This document shows, piece after piece, positions 39,119 to 47,625 of a stretch of 64,000 nucleotides of DNA; position 1 is the first letter of the stretch; the number at the start of each line of letters is the position of its first letter. The DNA is from Amycolatopsis sp. NBC_00345 (GTDB taxonomy: Bacteria > Actinomycetota > Actinomycetes > Mycobacteriales > Pseudonocardiaceae): positions 4,464,001-4,528,000 of the forward strand of contig NZ_CP107995.1 of the NCBI RefSeq assembly GCF_036116635.1, given 5' to 3'. The translations under genes and the position numbers were made by a program. The notes below the pieces were generated by a model that worked only from the letters and a program-made list of their open reading frames with translations, was not told the origin of the DNA and did no database searches.

Positions 39119-41758
39119 ATGGACGACTACTTACTTTTCTGCCAGAACGATGGCGACTTCTACGACCACCCCTCGGTCCGCGCGGTAACGCCGTTCGCCA
39201 CCGTGACGCAGGCACCACCGGAAGGATGGGTGCGCGAGGAGGACGCCTACTGGGCCTACTTCACCCCGGCAGACGCGCAGTTGCCGGAACAGGGCTGGAA
39301 GATTCACGTCTCGGCGGTGGTGGATGAGGCCGAGGAGGTCATCGGCCTCGTCGCGCGGCACTGTTTCGAGGAGCGGGTCAGCTTCAAGGTGCAGCCCTCG
39401 CGGCAGGCGTATCTGCTCAGCAACGGCAAGTACGCCCCACGAGGTGGAAGCGGAAAGCTGATCACGATCTATACCGGCGACGATGACCAGCTGCGAAGCA
39501 CCCTCGATGCCCTCTCGAATACCTTGCGCGGCCGCCGAGGGCCATACATTCTCAGTGACCTGCGGTGGCTCGACGGCCCTCTGTACGTGCGCTACGGCGG
39601 GTTCAGCATGATGTACTGCGCCAACGGCGGCGGTCAGAGTGTCCCCGCCGTCCGCAGACCCGACGGCACGCTGGTACCGGACCTGCGCGGCCCGACATTT
39701 TCCGTTCCGGACTGGGTTCGTGTGCCGGGCTTCGTCGCGGAGCAGATTGAGAAGGCCTCCGTCGGCACCGTGAAAATGCCGTACCGGGTCGACAAGGTGC
39801 TGCATTTCTCCAACGGCGGCGGCATCTACCTCGGCCGAGGTGAGCAGTCGGACAAGCCCGTCGTCCTGCGAGAAGCGCGGCCGTTCGCCGGACTGGATGG
39901 ATCCGGCCAAGACGCGGTCACCCGGCTACGGCACGAAGCGGATGTCCTGGCCGCCTTGTCAGATCTCGATTTCACACCCGGCTTTGTCACCGTTTTCACC
40001 GCGTGGGAACACCATTTCCTGGTCGAGGACTACATCGAGGGTGACACACTCTGGACCTTCATGGCCAAGCGGAACCCTCTTCCCCGCGGACGGCACACAG
40101 CTGACGAGGTGACCGAGTACACCGAACGGGCACTGTCGATCCTCATCCAGCTCGAGGCCGCCCTGCAAACGCTGCATCGACGCGGCTACGTGTTCGCCGA
40201 TCTGCACCCGAAAAACATCATCATCGGTGCGGACGACCGGGTGACACTGATCGACTTCGAGATTTCCTACCGCCCCGCCGACGAACCGGCGCCCACCATC
40301 GGCGCCCCTGGGTTCGTCGCCGCCCACGCGTGGGAAGGGCCGGAACGGGACATCTACGCGCTCAACGCGATTCGGCTGGCGGTGTTCCTCCCCCTCACCG
40401 CCATGCTGGACTTCGATGCCGCGAAGGTCGACGACTTGGCCGACGCGGCCACGGTCCTGTTTCCGAAGGCGGCGGACGTCGTCGAGCAGGCCAGACTGGG
40501 AATCGCCGTTCCGGACGACCCCACCGCCGGATCGCCCACGCTGAGCCATCGGTTCGGGGCGGCGGCGCGGGACCAGCACGGTCCCGATATGCGGGCACTG
40601 CAGGCGTCGGTCCTCGCCGGGATCCTTCGCACGGCAACTCCCGATCGAGCCGATCGACTTTTCCCAGGAGACCCCGCCGGCCTGCGCGACGGCGGGTACA
40701 ACCTCGCTTACGGCGCTTCCGGGGTGCTCGTCACGTTTCTTCTCATCGGACACCCGGTCGATCCCCGGCAGGTCGAGTGGCTCCGTTCGGCCACCGAACG
40801 TTCACCGGCGCGCGGCGGGCTTTACACGGGTATGCACGGCGCGGCGATCGCACTGCACGCACTCGGCGAGACGAACGCGGCTCACGACCTGCTCGACCGG
40901 ATCACCGCCGACACCCCTCCTCAGCACTCACTGAGCCTGTTCGGCGGACTCGCCGGCATCGGCCTCGCCGTCCGCTACTTCGCACACCAGACCGGTGACG
41001 CCCACTGGCAGGAAGTGCTGGACAACCTCACGGCACGCGTAGCCGGCGAGCTGGCGCACGAGGCTCCGCAGTCGCCTGTTCCCGGTGAGCCCACGCGGAG
41101 CGGCCTCATGTTCGGCCGGACCGGCGCGGCGCTGTTCTGCCTGCGCCGCTACCAGGACACAGGCGACTCCGCGCTGCTCGACGCCACCAAGAAGGCGCTC
41201 GACGACGACTCCGCCCACCTCGACAGCAGTGAGTCGGGCGGAGTCGTGCTGTCGGACGGTGTGAACTCCCTGTCCCATCTGTCCATTGGCAGCGCCGGCC
41301 TGGCCATGCCGATCGACCTCTACCTGCGATACCGCACCGACGAACGCCTGACCACGCTGCGCCGCGGTATCACCGACGCTTGCGGTGCCGTCTTCACCGC
41401 CGAGTCCGGTCTGTTCCTGGGCCGGGCCGGGCTGATGACTGCGCTCGCCGCGGGCTCTCCCGACGAGACGACGGCCCGGATGCTGGCCGCGCATGTCCGA
41501 CGGCTGGCATGGCACGCGGTCCGGCGTGACGGAACCATCCTGTTCCCCGGAAGCTGGCTGCTCAAGCTGTCAGCGGATCTGACCACCGGATCGTCCGGGG
41601 TCCTGCTCGCGCTCCGGGCCTGCGAGCTCGCGGCAGGAGCACCACCGGACAACACCACGAGCATGCTCCACGCTCTCGCCGAGTCGATCGCGGTGCCTTT
41701 CCCCTTGGGCCATTCCCCGTCGCCTCATTCCCCGCCGCCGGGCAAGCCGATCGGCTGA
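39119..41758 (+). CDS. Class III lanthipeptide synthetase (LanKC)
   Basis: An 879-residue three-domain enzyme. Residues 1-210 are the lyase-like domain. Residues 220-490 are a Ser/Thr-kinase domain with the ATP-site Lys in KPVVLREARPF, the catalytic loop YVFADLHPKNIII and the metal-binding LIDFEISY. From about 520 a LanC-like cyclase fold follows (GLYTGMHGAAIALHALG; LFGGLAGIGLAVRYF; GSSGVLLALRACEL) without the Cys/His zinc ligands, which marks class III rather than class IV. It phosphorylates and eliminates Ser/Thr and cyclises Cys in the precursors encoded downstream. First gene of the operon. Confidence 0.93.
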   Translation: MDDYLLFCQNDGDFYDHPSVRAVTPFATVTQAPPEGWVREEDAYWAYFTPADAQLPEQGWKIHVSAVVDEAEEVIGLVARHCFEERVSFKVQPSRQAYLLSNGKYAPRGGSGKLITIYTGDDDQLRSTLDALSNTLRGRRGPYILSDLRWLDGPLYVRYGGFSMMYCANGGGQSVPAVRRPDGTLVPDLRGPTFSVPDWVRVPGFVAEQIEKASVGTVKMPYRVDKVLHFSNGGGIYLGRGEQSDKPVVLREARPFAGLDGSGQDAVTRLRHEADVLAALSDLDFTPGFVTVFTAWEHHFLVEDYIEGDTLWTFMAKRNPLPRGRHTADEVTEYTERALSILIQLEAALQTLHRRGYVFADLHPKNIIIGADDRVTLIDFEISYRPADEPAPTIGAPGFVAAHAWEGPERDIYALNAIRLAVFLPLTAMLDFDAAKVDDLADAATVLFPKAADVVEQARLGIAVPDDPTAGSPTLSHRFGAAARDQHGPDMRALQASVLAGILRTATPDRADRLFPGDPAGLRDGGYNLAYGASGVLVTFLLIGHPVDPRQVEWLRSATERSPARGGLYTGMHGAAIALHALGETNAAHDLLDRITADTPPQHSLSLFGGLAGIGLAVRYFAHQTGDAHWQEVLDNLTARVAGELAHEAPQSPVPGEPTRSGLMFGRTGAALFCLRRYQDTGDSALLDATKKALDDDSAHLDSSESGGVVLSDGVNSLSHLSIGSAGLAMPIDLYLRYRTDERLTTLRRGITDACGAVFTAESGLFLGRAGLMTALAAGSPDETTARMLAAHVRRLAWHAVRRDGTILFPGSWLLKLSADLTTGSSGVLLALRACELAAGAPPDNTTSMLHALAESIAVPFPLGHSPSPHSPPPGKPIG

Positions 41759-41807
41759 CCGATCGGTGCTCCCGTTCGAACGGATGTCTGCCAGGAAGGA
41801 CAGTTCC

Positions 41808-43010
41808 ATGGGTACGGCGCGCTTGTACCGGGACAATGGCTATCGCCGGCTGTGGCTGGCCCAGGGTCTGTCCATTCTGGGCACCCAGGCGTCCCTGGTG
41901 GCACTGCCGCTGGTGGTCCTGTCGCAACTGCGCAGTCCCACGGATCTGGGCGTGGTCGCGGTCGTCGAGGCGGCCGCCACCGTCGGCGCGTTACCTCTCG
42001 CCGGGCCGCTCAACGACCGATTCGGTTACAAGCTGGTCATGGTGGGGTGTGACGCCGTTCGTGTCGTCCCGCTGGTCATGCTGGCCTGGCTGGTGTTCAC
42101 GCACCGCGTCTCATTGCCGGCTGTGCTCGCGGTCGCGGTCATCGACAGCACACTCGGTGTCGTGTTCTCCTCGGCGAGCACCGCAACCTTCCGTTTGGTC
42201 GTCCCACCGGAGCGGCTGGCTACCGCGTTGTCGTACAACCAGGGCCGGTTCGCGGTGGTGAGCGTCGGCGGTCCGGCGCTGGGGGCGGCGTTGTACGCCT
42301 GGGCACCTCCGCTGGCGTTCCTGGTCGACGCGGCCTCCTTCCTGTTGTCAGCGGGTTGTGTGACGTCAGTCCGGCTGGCCGCGGTCCCACCACGGCGTAC
42401 GGCGCGGCGGCGGCAGGCCACTCCCTTCGATGGCTGGAGATTCCTCTGGCGCCTGCCGTGCCTGCGACATCTGATCTTCGCGATGACCTTGACGAACTTC
42501 TCGATCAGCGGTGTCATGCTCACGCTGACCACGCTCTACGGCACGACCGGCCGCGCTCCGGTGACCGGTGTCGTCCTCGCTGTCGCGGGCCTGGCCAACC
42601 TGATCGGATCGTTCGGCATCGCCCCGAGCATGCGGGTGATCTCCCCGCGCACCCTGGTGCCCATGTCAGCGGCGGTGATCGCCGCCGCGGTCCTGCTGAT
42701 CCCCGTCGGCGCCGCAAGTGTGGCCTGGGTCTGCTCGCTCATCGGCCTCTGCTGTCTGACCAGTCCCGCTTCGCAGACCTTGACCCAGACGATCCTGCTC
42801 CGAAACGCTCCCGCCGACCTCGTGGGACGAGCCCAGGCCGTGTTCCAGGTCGTGCCGCAGCTGGTGGCGTCACTCGGCCCGCTGGCCGGCGCGTACCTGC
42901 TCACCCGGATCTCGACGAGTGGAGCGGTCCTGGTGTTCGGCGGTCTGCTGGCTCTGGTCACCGTCTTCTGCCTCCTGTCGCCCCGGATCCGCGGCATCGC
43001 GGCGACATGA
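41808..43010 (+). CDS. MFS exporter of the lanthipeptide cluster
   Basis: A 400-residue transporter with about twelve helices (RLWLAQGLSILGTQASLVAL; PLAGPLNDRFGYKLVMVG; ARAQAVFQVVPQLVASLG-like C-half). ATG 41808 has AGGAAGGA 8 bases upstream, 49 bases after lanKC. Most class III clusters carry an ABC transporter; an MFS carrier in this slot is unusual. It is followed after 58 bases by the first precursor gene, so the exporter is embedded in the operon. Confidence 0.88.
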   Translation: MGTARLYRDNGYRRLWLAQGLSILGTQASLVALPLVVLSQLRSPTDLGVVAVVEAAATVGALPLAGPLNDRFGYKLVMVGCDAVRVVPLVMLAWLVFTHRVSLPAVLAVAVIDSTLGVVFSSASTATFRLVVPPERLATALSYNQGRFAVVSVGGPALGAALYAWAPPLAFLVDAASFLLSAGCVTSVRLAAVPPRRTARRRQATPFDGWRFLWRLPCLRHLIFAMTLTNFSISGVMLTLTTLYGTTGRAPVTGVVLAVAGLANLIGSFGIAPSMRVISPRTLVPMSAAVIAAAVLLIPVGAASVAWVCSLIGLCCLTSPASQTLTQTILLRNAPADLVGRAQAVFQVVPQLVASLGPLAGAYLLTRISTSGAVLVFGGLLALVTVFCLLSPRIRGIAAT

Positions 43011-43068
43011 CCCCCCAGTTGTCTGCTCTCACCAGAAGAGCGGAAGACGGAATGGAATGGAATGGTAA

Positions 43069-43200
43069 GTGAACGAAATCCTCGCACTGCAAAACATCCC
43101 GGTCGAGCCGGACCCGGACTCCCTCGGCCTCTTGCAGTTCAGCACCGCCAGTGTCAACTGCACCTCGGGGCGCACGATCTTCCGAACCGGCGACAACTGA
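43069..43200 (+). CDS. Class III lanthipeptide precursor 1
   Basis: A 43-residue peptide from GTG 43069 (a stop precedes it in frame). The leader has ILALQ near its start, the hydrophobic box LanKC enzymes recognise, then an acidic stretch PVEPDPDSLGLL. The core contains STASVNC, that is S-x2-S-x2-C, the labionin/lanthionine motif of class III, and ends SGRTIFRTGDN. The ribosome site is weak (GGAATGG). Very similar in layout to precursor 2, 49 bases downstream. Confidence 0.9.
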   Translation: MNEILALQNIPVEPDPDSLGLLQFSTASVNCTSGRTIFRTGDN

Positions 43201-43249
43201 CCCGGGCACGTCGGCGTACCCCCATCTCACCATCTAAGGAGAAGACGAA

Positions 43250-43378
43250 ATGAACCAGATCCTGGCCCTGCAGGGCATGTCCACCGAAGATACCGAGAGC
43301 GACGCGCTCGGCGTCCTGAAGACCAGCACCCTGAGCGTGAACTGCGGCACCCGAACGATCTTCGCGCCCGCCAACTGA
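43250..43378 (+). CDS. Class III lanthipeptide precursor 2
   Basis: A 42-residue peptide from ATG 43250 with a good AAGGAGAAG site. Leader: ILALQ, then GMSTEDTESDALGVL; core: STLSVNC (S-x2-S-x2-C) and GTRTIFAPAN. Shared with precursor 1: the N-terminal MN, ILALQ, the D-x-LG turn, the ST-x-SVNC ring motif and RTIF. Cleavage probably falls near the LG-x-L segment, leaving a core of about 18-20 residues with a single bicyclic or two-ring unit. The core ends are the most different part. Confidence 0.92.
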   Translation: MNQILALQGMSTEDTESDALGVLKTSTLSVNCGTRTIFAPAN

Positions 43379-43432
43379 GACACCCGCGAGAAACCTCAGT
43401 CGTGACAACGGCTGAGCGATGACGCCCTGCTC

Positions 43433-43457
43433 GGCCGGGCCGCACGACGTCCCGGCC
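43433..43457. terminator. GC hairpin between precursor 2 and acetyltransferase gene
   Basis: GGCCGGG, eleven bases, CCCGGCC. It has no T-run, so it may be a partial terminator or an RNA-stabilising 3' structure that lets the precursor message outlast the rest of the operon. Confidence 0.4.
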
Positions 43458-43512
43458 GGGCGGAGGCCAGTCGCAGCCGGATCGGTTCACCGCGGCCAGT
43501 GAAAGTGACGCC

Positions 43513-44736
43513 ATGAACAACCAGCCAGATCACTGTTCCCCACTGGTGCGGGCACTGCGACCGAGCGAGTATCGCGACGCGGTGGATCTGTTCCAGTCCG
43601 CGATGCACGCGCCGCTGGTCACCGACGACCAGTGGCCGCTGCTGGCGCGCACAATAGCTCCACGCGAGGCTTTCGGCGTGTTCATGGGCGCCCAGCTGGC
43701 AGGTATCTGTCAGGCGATACCCACGCGGCTCACCGTGCCCGGCGGCGGGACGGTCCGGGCATCCGCGATCGGGCGATTCGCGATGCGGCCGGATCACACC
43801 CGCAAGGGCGCCGGAACAGCGCTGATGGCGACGTACCTGGGTACCACCACGGCGCCGGTCATCATCTTGCGCGCCAGCGAGGGCGGGATCTACCGCCACT
43901 TCGGTTTCGGAGTGTCCACCAGCGCCGGCAACGTCGTCGTGAACCGGCATCAGGCCGTCCTCACCGCCGATGTGGCCGACGCGGGACGCGTCCGGATGAT
44001 GCCCGCACAGGACGCCGGGCCGTTGACGAGCGACGTGTACCGGCGCACACCCCGGCGCCCCGGCATGGTCGACCGGGCGGACTACTTCGACGACCTCCTC
44101 CGCTTCGAAGCGCAGACGAGTCCGTCACCGCTGTGGGTGGCTGTCCACACCGGACCTGGCGGTAACGACGGCTTCGCGCTGTACCTGGTGCGCGAGACGT
44201 CCCGGATCGGTGAGACCCCTCGCACTGTGCTGACAGTCGCAGACATGCACTACCACACCGCCGACGCCTGGACGGGACTGTGGCGCTACCTCCTGGGCGT
44301 CGATCTCGTCGACGAGATCTCCCTACTGCAGCGCCCGAGTGACGAGCCGACCGCGTGGCTGTTCACCGACCCGAGGTCCTGCCGCCTCCAGACAGACTCC
44401 GACGAAACCTGGCTCCGCATCACCGACGTGGCGACCGCCCTCACCGCACGAACCATGGTCGGCGACGAACCTCTCGTCGCCGAAATCAGCGACGCGTTAC
44501 TCCCCCGCAACTCGGGTCGATACTCCCTGTCGGCACGAGGCACCCATCGCACGTCACTGCCCGCTCAGCTTTCCCTGGACATCAGCACGCTGGCCTCGCT
44601 GTACCTCGGGCGAATACGCCCGTCCGCGCTCGCCGCGGTCGGCCGGATCACCGTGCACGCCGGCGGAGAAACCCTCGAAATCGCGGACCGCCTGTTCTCC
44701 GCGCCCTCTCCCCCCTGGTGCGGCACCGGCGTCTGA
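43513..44736 (+). CDS. Eis-like GNAT acetyltransferase
   Basis: A 407-residue protein with the Eis three-part layout. The N-terminal GNAT has AIGRFAMRPDHTRKGAGTALM (acetyl-CoA loop) and ILRASEGGIYRHFGFGVS; a second GNAT-like part and a C-terminal sterol-carrier-like part (LSLDISTLASLYLGRIRPS) follow. Eis enzymes acetylate amines on drugs and peptides. It lies 134 bases after precursor 2 on the same strand. It could tailor the lanthipeptide N-terminus or give self-protection; both are inference. Confidence 0.85.
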   Translation: MNNQPDHCSPLVRALRPSEYRDAVDLFQSAMHAPLVTDDQWPLLARTIAPREAFGVFMGAQLAGICQAIPTRLTVPGGGTVRASAIGRFAMRPDHTRKGAGTALMATYLGTTTAPVIILRASEGGIYRHFGFGVSTSAGNVVVNRHQAVLTADVADAGRVRMMPAQDAGPLTSDVYRRTPRRPGMVDRADYFDDLLRFEAQTSPSPLWVAVHTGPGGNDGFALYLVRETSRIGETPRTVLTVADMHYHTADAWTGLWRYLLGVDLVDEISLLQRPSDEPTAWLFTDPRSCRLQTDSDETWLRITDVATALTARTMVGDEPLVAEISDALLPRNSGRYSLSARGTHRTSLPAQLSLDISTLASLYLGRIRPSALAAVGRITVHAGGETLEIADRLFSAPSPPWCGTGV

Positions 44737-45127
44737 CCGGTGCATACGCCGCGAAGCCCTGATAATCGGCAACGTCCGGTGACCTGACCGCGTTGGGGAA
44801 GGTATTCGCGCACGATCCGATCAGGCTTGCGCAGACGAGTTCATGCGTGCCACCGTCGCCGTGTCAAAATCAGGTTTCCATTAATGGAGATCCCGCCCGG
44901 GATCGGATACCGCCGAACGTCGTGAATATGCACGGCAAAGAATTGTTCCCTCGCCGAACACCCAACACCACATACTACATACTACATACCGCTTGAGCCC
45001 ACCTCCCGGCCACACTTATTACAAAGAACTTAACAAATGAGAAGCAGTCTTACCGTAAGAATTCCCTATGAATTACCTCGACACGACCAAGCTAGAGTGC
45101 TCATGAGAACACAAGGGAGACATTGTC
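44737..45127. other. Non-coding region with palindrome and short tandem repeat
   Basis: 391 bases, A/T-richer than the surroundings toward 45000-45120. GATCCCG, two bases, CGGGATC lies at 44889-44904. CATACTA is repeated twice plus a partial third copy at 44971-44990. CTTAC/GTAAG (45049-45059) lies before the LuxR-type gene. Probably the promoter region of that gene. Confidence 0.45.
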
Positions 45128-45406
45128 ATGAGCACATCACCTGATGATAACGACGGTACGTATGGCAAATTCGCACCTCGCGAACTGGAAGTGCTTCACC
45201 ACATCGCACATGGGTACACCTACGCCGCCATAGCGCATAAGCTGAAGATTAGCCCGCACACGGTCGACACCTACGTTCGCCGGATCAAGATCAAAGCCGA
45301 CATCAAGAGTTACCCGCAATTGCTGATTCTCGCCACGGGGGGCGATTCGGCCGGCAGCGGGCACAATGGGGACTCAGAGAGTGCTCTACGCGGCGATCGC
45401 TCCTGA
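45128..45406 (+). CDS. Stand-alone LuxR-type HTH regulator
   Basis: 92 residues, essentially only the GerE helix-turn-helix: FAPRELEVLHHIAHGYTYAAIAHKLKISPHTVDTYVRRI (one domain) and a short polar tail. There is no receiver or ligand domain. GGGAG precedes ATG 45128. It lies just beyond the lanthipeptide operon and is the best candidate for its pathway regulator. A 7-bp dyad (ATCGCTC/GAGCGAT, 45396-45411) overlaps the stop. Confidence 0.82.
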   Translation: MSTSPDDNDGTYGKFAPRELEVLHHIAHGYTYAAIAHKLKISPHTVDTYVRRIKIKADIKSYPQLLILATGGDSAGSGHNGDSESALRGDRS

Positions 45407-45599
45407 GCGATGATCTTGGACGAGGTTGATCGTTTGCCGTTGCGGTCGGCACCGAACGAATTGCGGTAACTGGCGGAGCAAGTCCATCCCCGCCTTCGAG
45501 TCGCGTCCACAGAGCGGTGGCGCGGCTCCGGCCAGGGTCCGGGCTCATGCACGGCGCTGAAATGCGGTTTCACGCTCAAATGGATGCCGTAGTTTCAGA

Positions 45600-45883
45600 C
45601 CAACCGGCACCCGGTTACCGGCTTCCCCACTCCTGAGCAGTGGAGTACCGAAAGATCCAAGCATGACCGACATCCTGCGCAGCAGCGAACTCCGACGCGC
45701 GTGCGCAACCGTGACGCCTCGACTGTTCGGCGAACGTCCACTTCGGGCAGTCGACTGCCGTCGCGGAAGAATCGGCGCACCAGCGGCCGGATCAGGCTCC
45801 GCATCCGGAGCACATTGCGTCAGCCCGCTGCCCCGCTCGATGGCCAACGAGGCGAGGTGGGGCAACAGCGTCTTCGGAGTCAT
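45600..45883 (-). mobile_element. ISL3-type transposase N-terminal remnant
   Basis: Minus-strand pieces in successive frames: KTLLPHLASLAIER, then LVRRFFRDGSRLP, then CPKWTFAEQSRRHG. Together they recall the N-terminus of ISL3 transposases (LLPHL, VRRFFC, C-x-x-x-TFAEQ). Several deletions and frameshifts; no terminal repeats seen. The rest of 45407-45979 shows nothing else I can support. Confidence 0.4.
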
Positions 45884-45979
45884 CCGTCATTCCATCGAAG
45901 CTGAGCAGCGAGCCGGATATCCACGGAGAGCTGTCAAAGGGTGTGTCGCGTACGGGCTCCGCGACGCACCCTCCCACTC

Positions 45980-46792
45980 TCATGCCGAAGCCAGGCGGAA
46001 CACGGGCCAGCCGATCTCAGTCCGCCAGGACGCCGGGTCCGGATCGTCGCGTGGTCCAACGAGATAGGTCTCGTGGACAGGGCCGTCCACCGCGAGAACG
46101 TGGTCGACGACCCAGCCGCCAAGCCGACCGTACGTGACGTCGATGCCGTCATGCGGTCCGCAATGGATGGTGACGGCGAGTTCAGCGGACGGGAGCTCGA
46201 CAGGCGTCACCCGGCCCACGGCCGGCGGGTCGACAACCGGCCGGTAGACTTGAACAGTTCCGCGGCCGCCAGTGAACAGTTCGTTGGCATAGCGGCCACC
46301 CGGCGGCCCCAGCGACCGCAGGCCGACGACCGCGGCGTCGAGTTCGGACATGGCCTCCGCGTACCAGGACAGCACATCGCCGTGGTCGGCCACACCCTCG
46401 ACCGCGGCGACCACCCTGGCGGGCATTGAGCGGAGCTCGACGGGCAATGCGCCGTCGCCGGGGCGGAGCAGCTGCCGCAGCGAAGTCACTGCCGCGCGGG
46501 CGCGATCCAACTCGCTCTCTAACCGCCGCAGGTGTTCACCGACCAGACCCGCACGCTCCTCGGCGTCCTCGGTGGCGAGGATCTTGGCCACATCGGACAG
46601 TGGCACGTCCAGCTGTCGCAGCCGGTGAATGATCTGTGCGTGGGGGATCTGCTCACCGGCGTAGTAGCGATAGCCGCTCACCGGGTCGACCGACGCCGGT
46701 TCGAGCAGCCCGGATTCGTGGTAGCGGCGCAGGGTCCGCACGCTCAGGTGGGTCAACTGGGCGAACTCGCCGATCGTCAGTTTGCCGGACAT
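45980..46792 (-). CDS. MerR-family regulator with effector-binding domain
   Basis: A 270-residue regulator starting at MSGKLTIGEFAQLTHLSVRT (46792). The MerR winged helix (RTLRRYHESGLLEPASVDPV) is followed by a coiled coil and, from about 115, a GyrI-like effector domain (VELPSAELAVTIHCGPHDGI) that binds bulky organic ligands. Divergent from a SnoaL-like gene, whose promoter has the long spacer and dyad expected for MerR activation. Confidence 0.9.
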   Translation of the reverse strand: MSGKLTIGEFAQLTHLSVRTLRRYHESGLLEPASVDPVSGYRYYAGEQIPHAQIIHRLRQLDVPLSDVAKILATEDAEERAGLVGEHLRRLESELDRARAAVTSLRQLLRPGDGALPVELRSMPARVVAAVEGVADHGDVLSWYAEAMSELDAAVVGLRSLGPPGGRYANELFTGGRGTVQVYRPVVDPPAVGRVTPVELPSAELAVTIHCGPHDGIDVTYGRLGGWVVDHVLAVDGPVHETYLVGPRDDPDPASWRTEIGWPVFRLASA

Positions 46793-46826
46793 GCCCCCTA
46801 CTCTGCACCCTCCGGCCACGGCGCGC

Positions 46827-46857
46827 TTGACCCTCTCCCTACGGGAGGCCCCAGTGT
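46827..46857 (+). promoter_or_regulatory. MerR-type promoter of the SnoaL-like gene
   Basis: TTGACC and CAGTGT hexamers separated by 19 bases, with CTCCC, three bases, GGGAG (46835-46847) inside the spacer. This is the layout MerR-family activators need. Confidence 0.75.
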
Positions 46858-46887
46858 CTGCCTGGAAGGACAGAAAGGACCACGGAG

Positions 46888-47235
46888 ATGAGTACACCGA
46901 TCGATGCCGGGCAACTGCCCGAGACGATCACCAGCTATCTGGCCGCCCACCAGGCCCGCGACTTGGAGCCCGCCCTCGGCCACTACTTCGAGGACGCTGT
47001 CGCGGTCGACGACGGCCACACCTACCGCGGCAAGCGAGAAATCCGCGACTGGCTGGCGCGCAGTTCCGGCGAGTACACCTATATGATGGAACTCATCGCG
47101 GCCGAACGTGTCAACGGCGACCAGTACGTAACCGTGCACCACCTCGAGGGCGACTTCCCCGGCGGCGTGGTCGACCTCAGGTTCAGGTTCACTTTGCGTG
47201 CCAACCAGATCGCCGAACTGATCATCGAACCCTGA
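46888..47235 (+). CDS. SnoaL-like (NTF2-fold) protein
   Basis: 115 residues: an N-terminal helix (ETITSYLAAHQARDLEPALGHY), then FEDAVAVDDGHTYRGKREIRDWLAR and a C-terminal strand FTLRANQIAELIIEP. SnoaL-like proteins form cone-shaped alpha/beta barrels and may be isomerases, cyclases or ligand binders. ATG 46888 with GGAG upstream. Expressed from the MerR promoter just upstream; probably part of a small response to an organic compound. Confidence 0.85.
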   Translation: MSTPIDAGQLPETITSYLAAHQARDLEPALGHYFEDAVAVDDGHTYRGKREIRDWLARSSGEYTYMMELIAAERVNGDQYVTVHHLEGDFPGGVVDLRFRFTLRANQIAELIIEP

Positions 47236-47625
47236 TCACTCCCACGGAATACGGCGCTTGGCTACCGGTTTGGCCCACTCCCTGCGCACTGCCGGCTGGC
47301 GGCGGACCCGCTCGGGATCCAAAGTGATCATCCGCGTCTCACCGGTCTCTCTCGCAATCCGGGGCCAGAAGCCAGTCGTCCGTGGAACTGCTGCCGTCCG
47401 CGCGGAAATGGCATGGCGCACCTCCGGTCCGCACGGCCGGCGGCCTACAGATGTTCCTGATAACAGGGCGGCCGCGTCTTCGCCTGCCGAGGTCCGCTAC
47501 CGCTGCTGACCGCATGGTCGCCAACGTGACCTTCGTCATAGGACTCACCACTTCGGCGGTAACTGGCTGGCCTGCTGCGGGGAAGCGACACAACGCCCGA
47601 TGCCCTTTCTGAGATGAGGAAGTAC
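47236..47625. other. Intergenic region, no clear gene
   Basis: 390 bases. The only hint is a minus-strand tail of 31 codons (MITLDPERVRRQPAVRREW) that may be the end of a lost gene. No clear dyad or RNA gene. Confidence 0.35.

Noticed and set aside
43062..43253. 63-codon plus-strand frame covering lanthipeptide precursor 1
   Set aside because: It is out of frame with the ILALQ/STASVNC peptide, which is the real product; the longer frame is Pro/Arg noise.
44971..44990. CATACTA tandem copies as a possible CRISPR or iteron array
   Set aside because: Only two full 7-base copies and a partial one, without spacers; too short for either.
45663..46067. 134-codon plus-strand frame
   Set aside because: Arg/Ser/Gly-rich with no fold-like pattern; it overlaps the MerR gene antisense and the transposase remnant.
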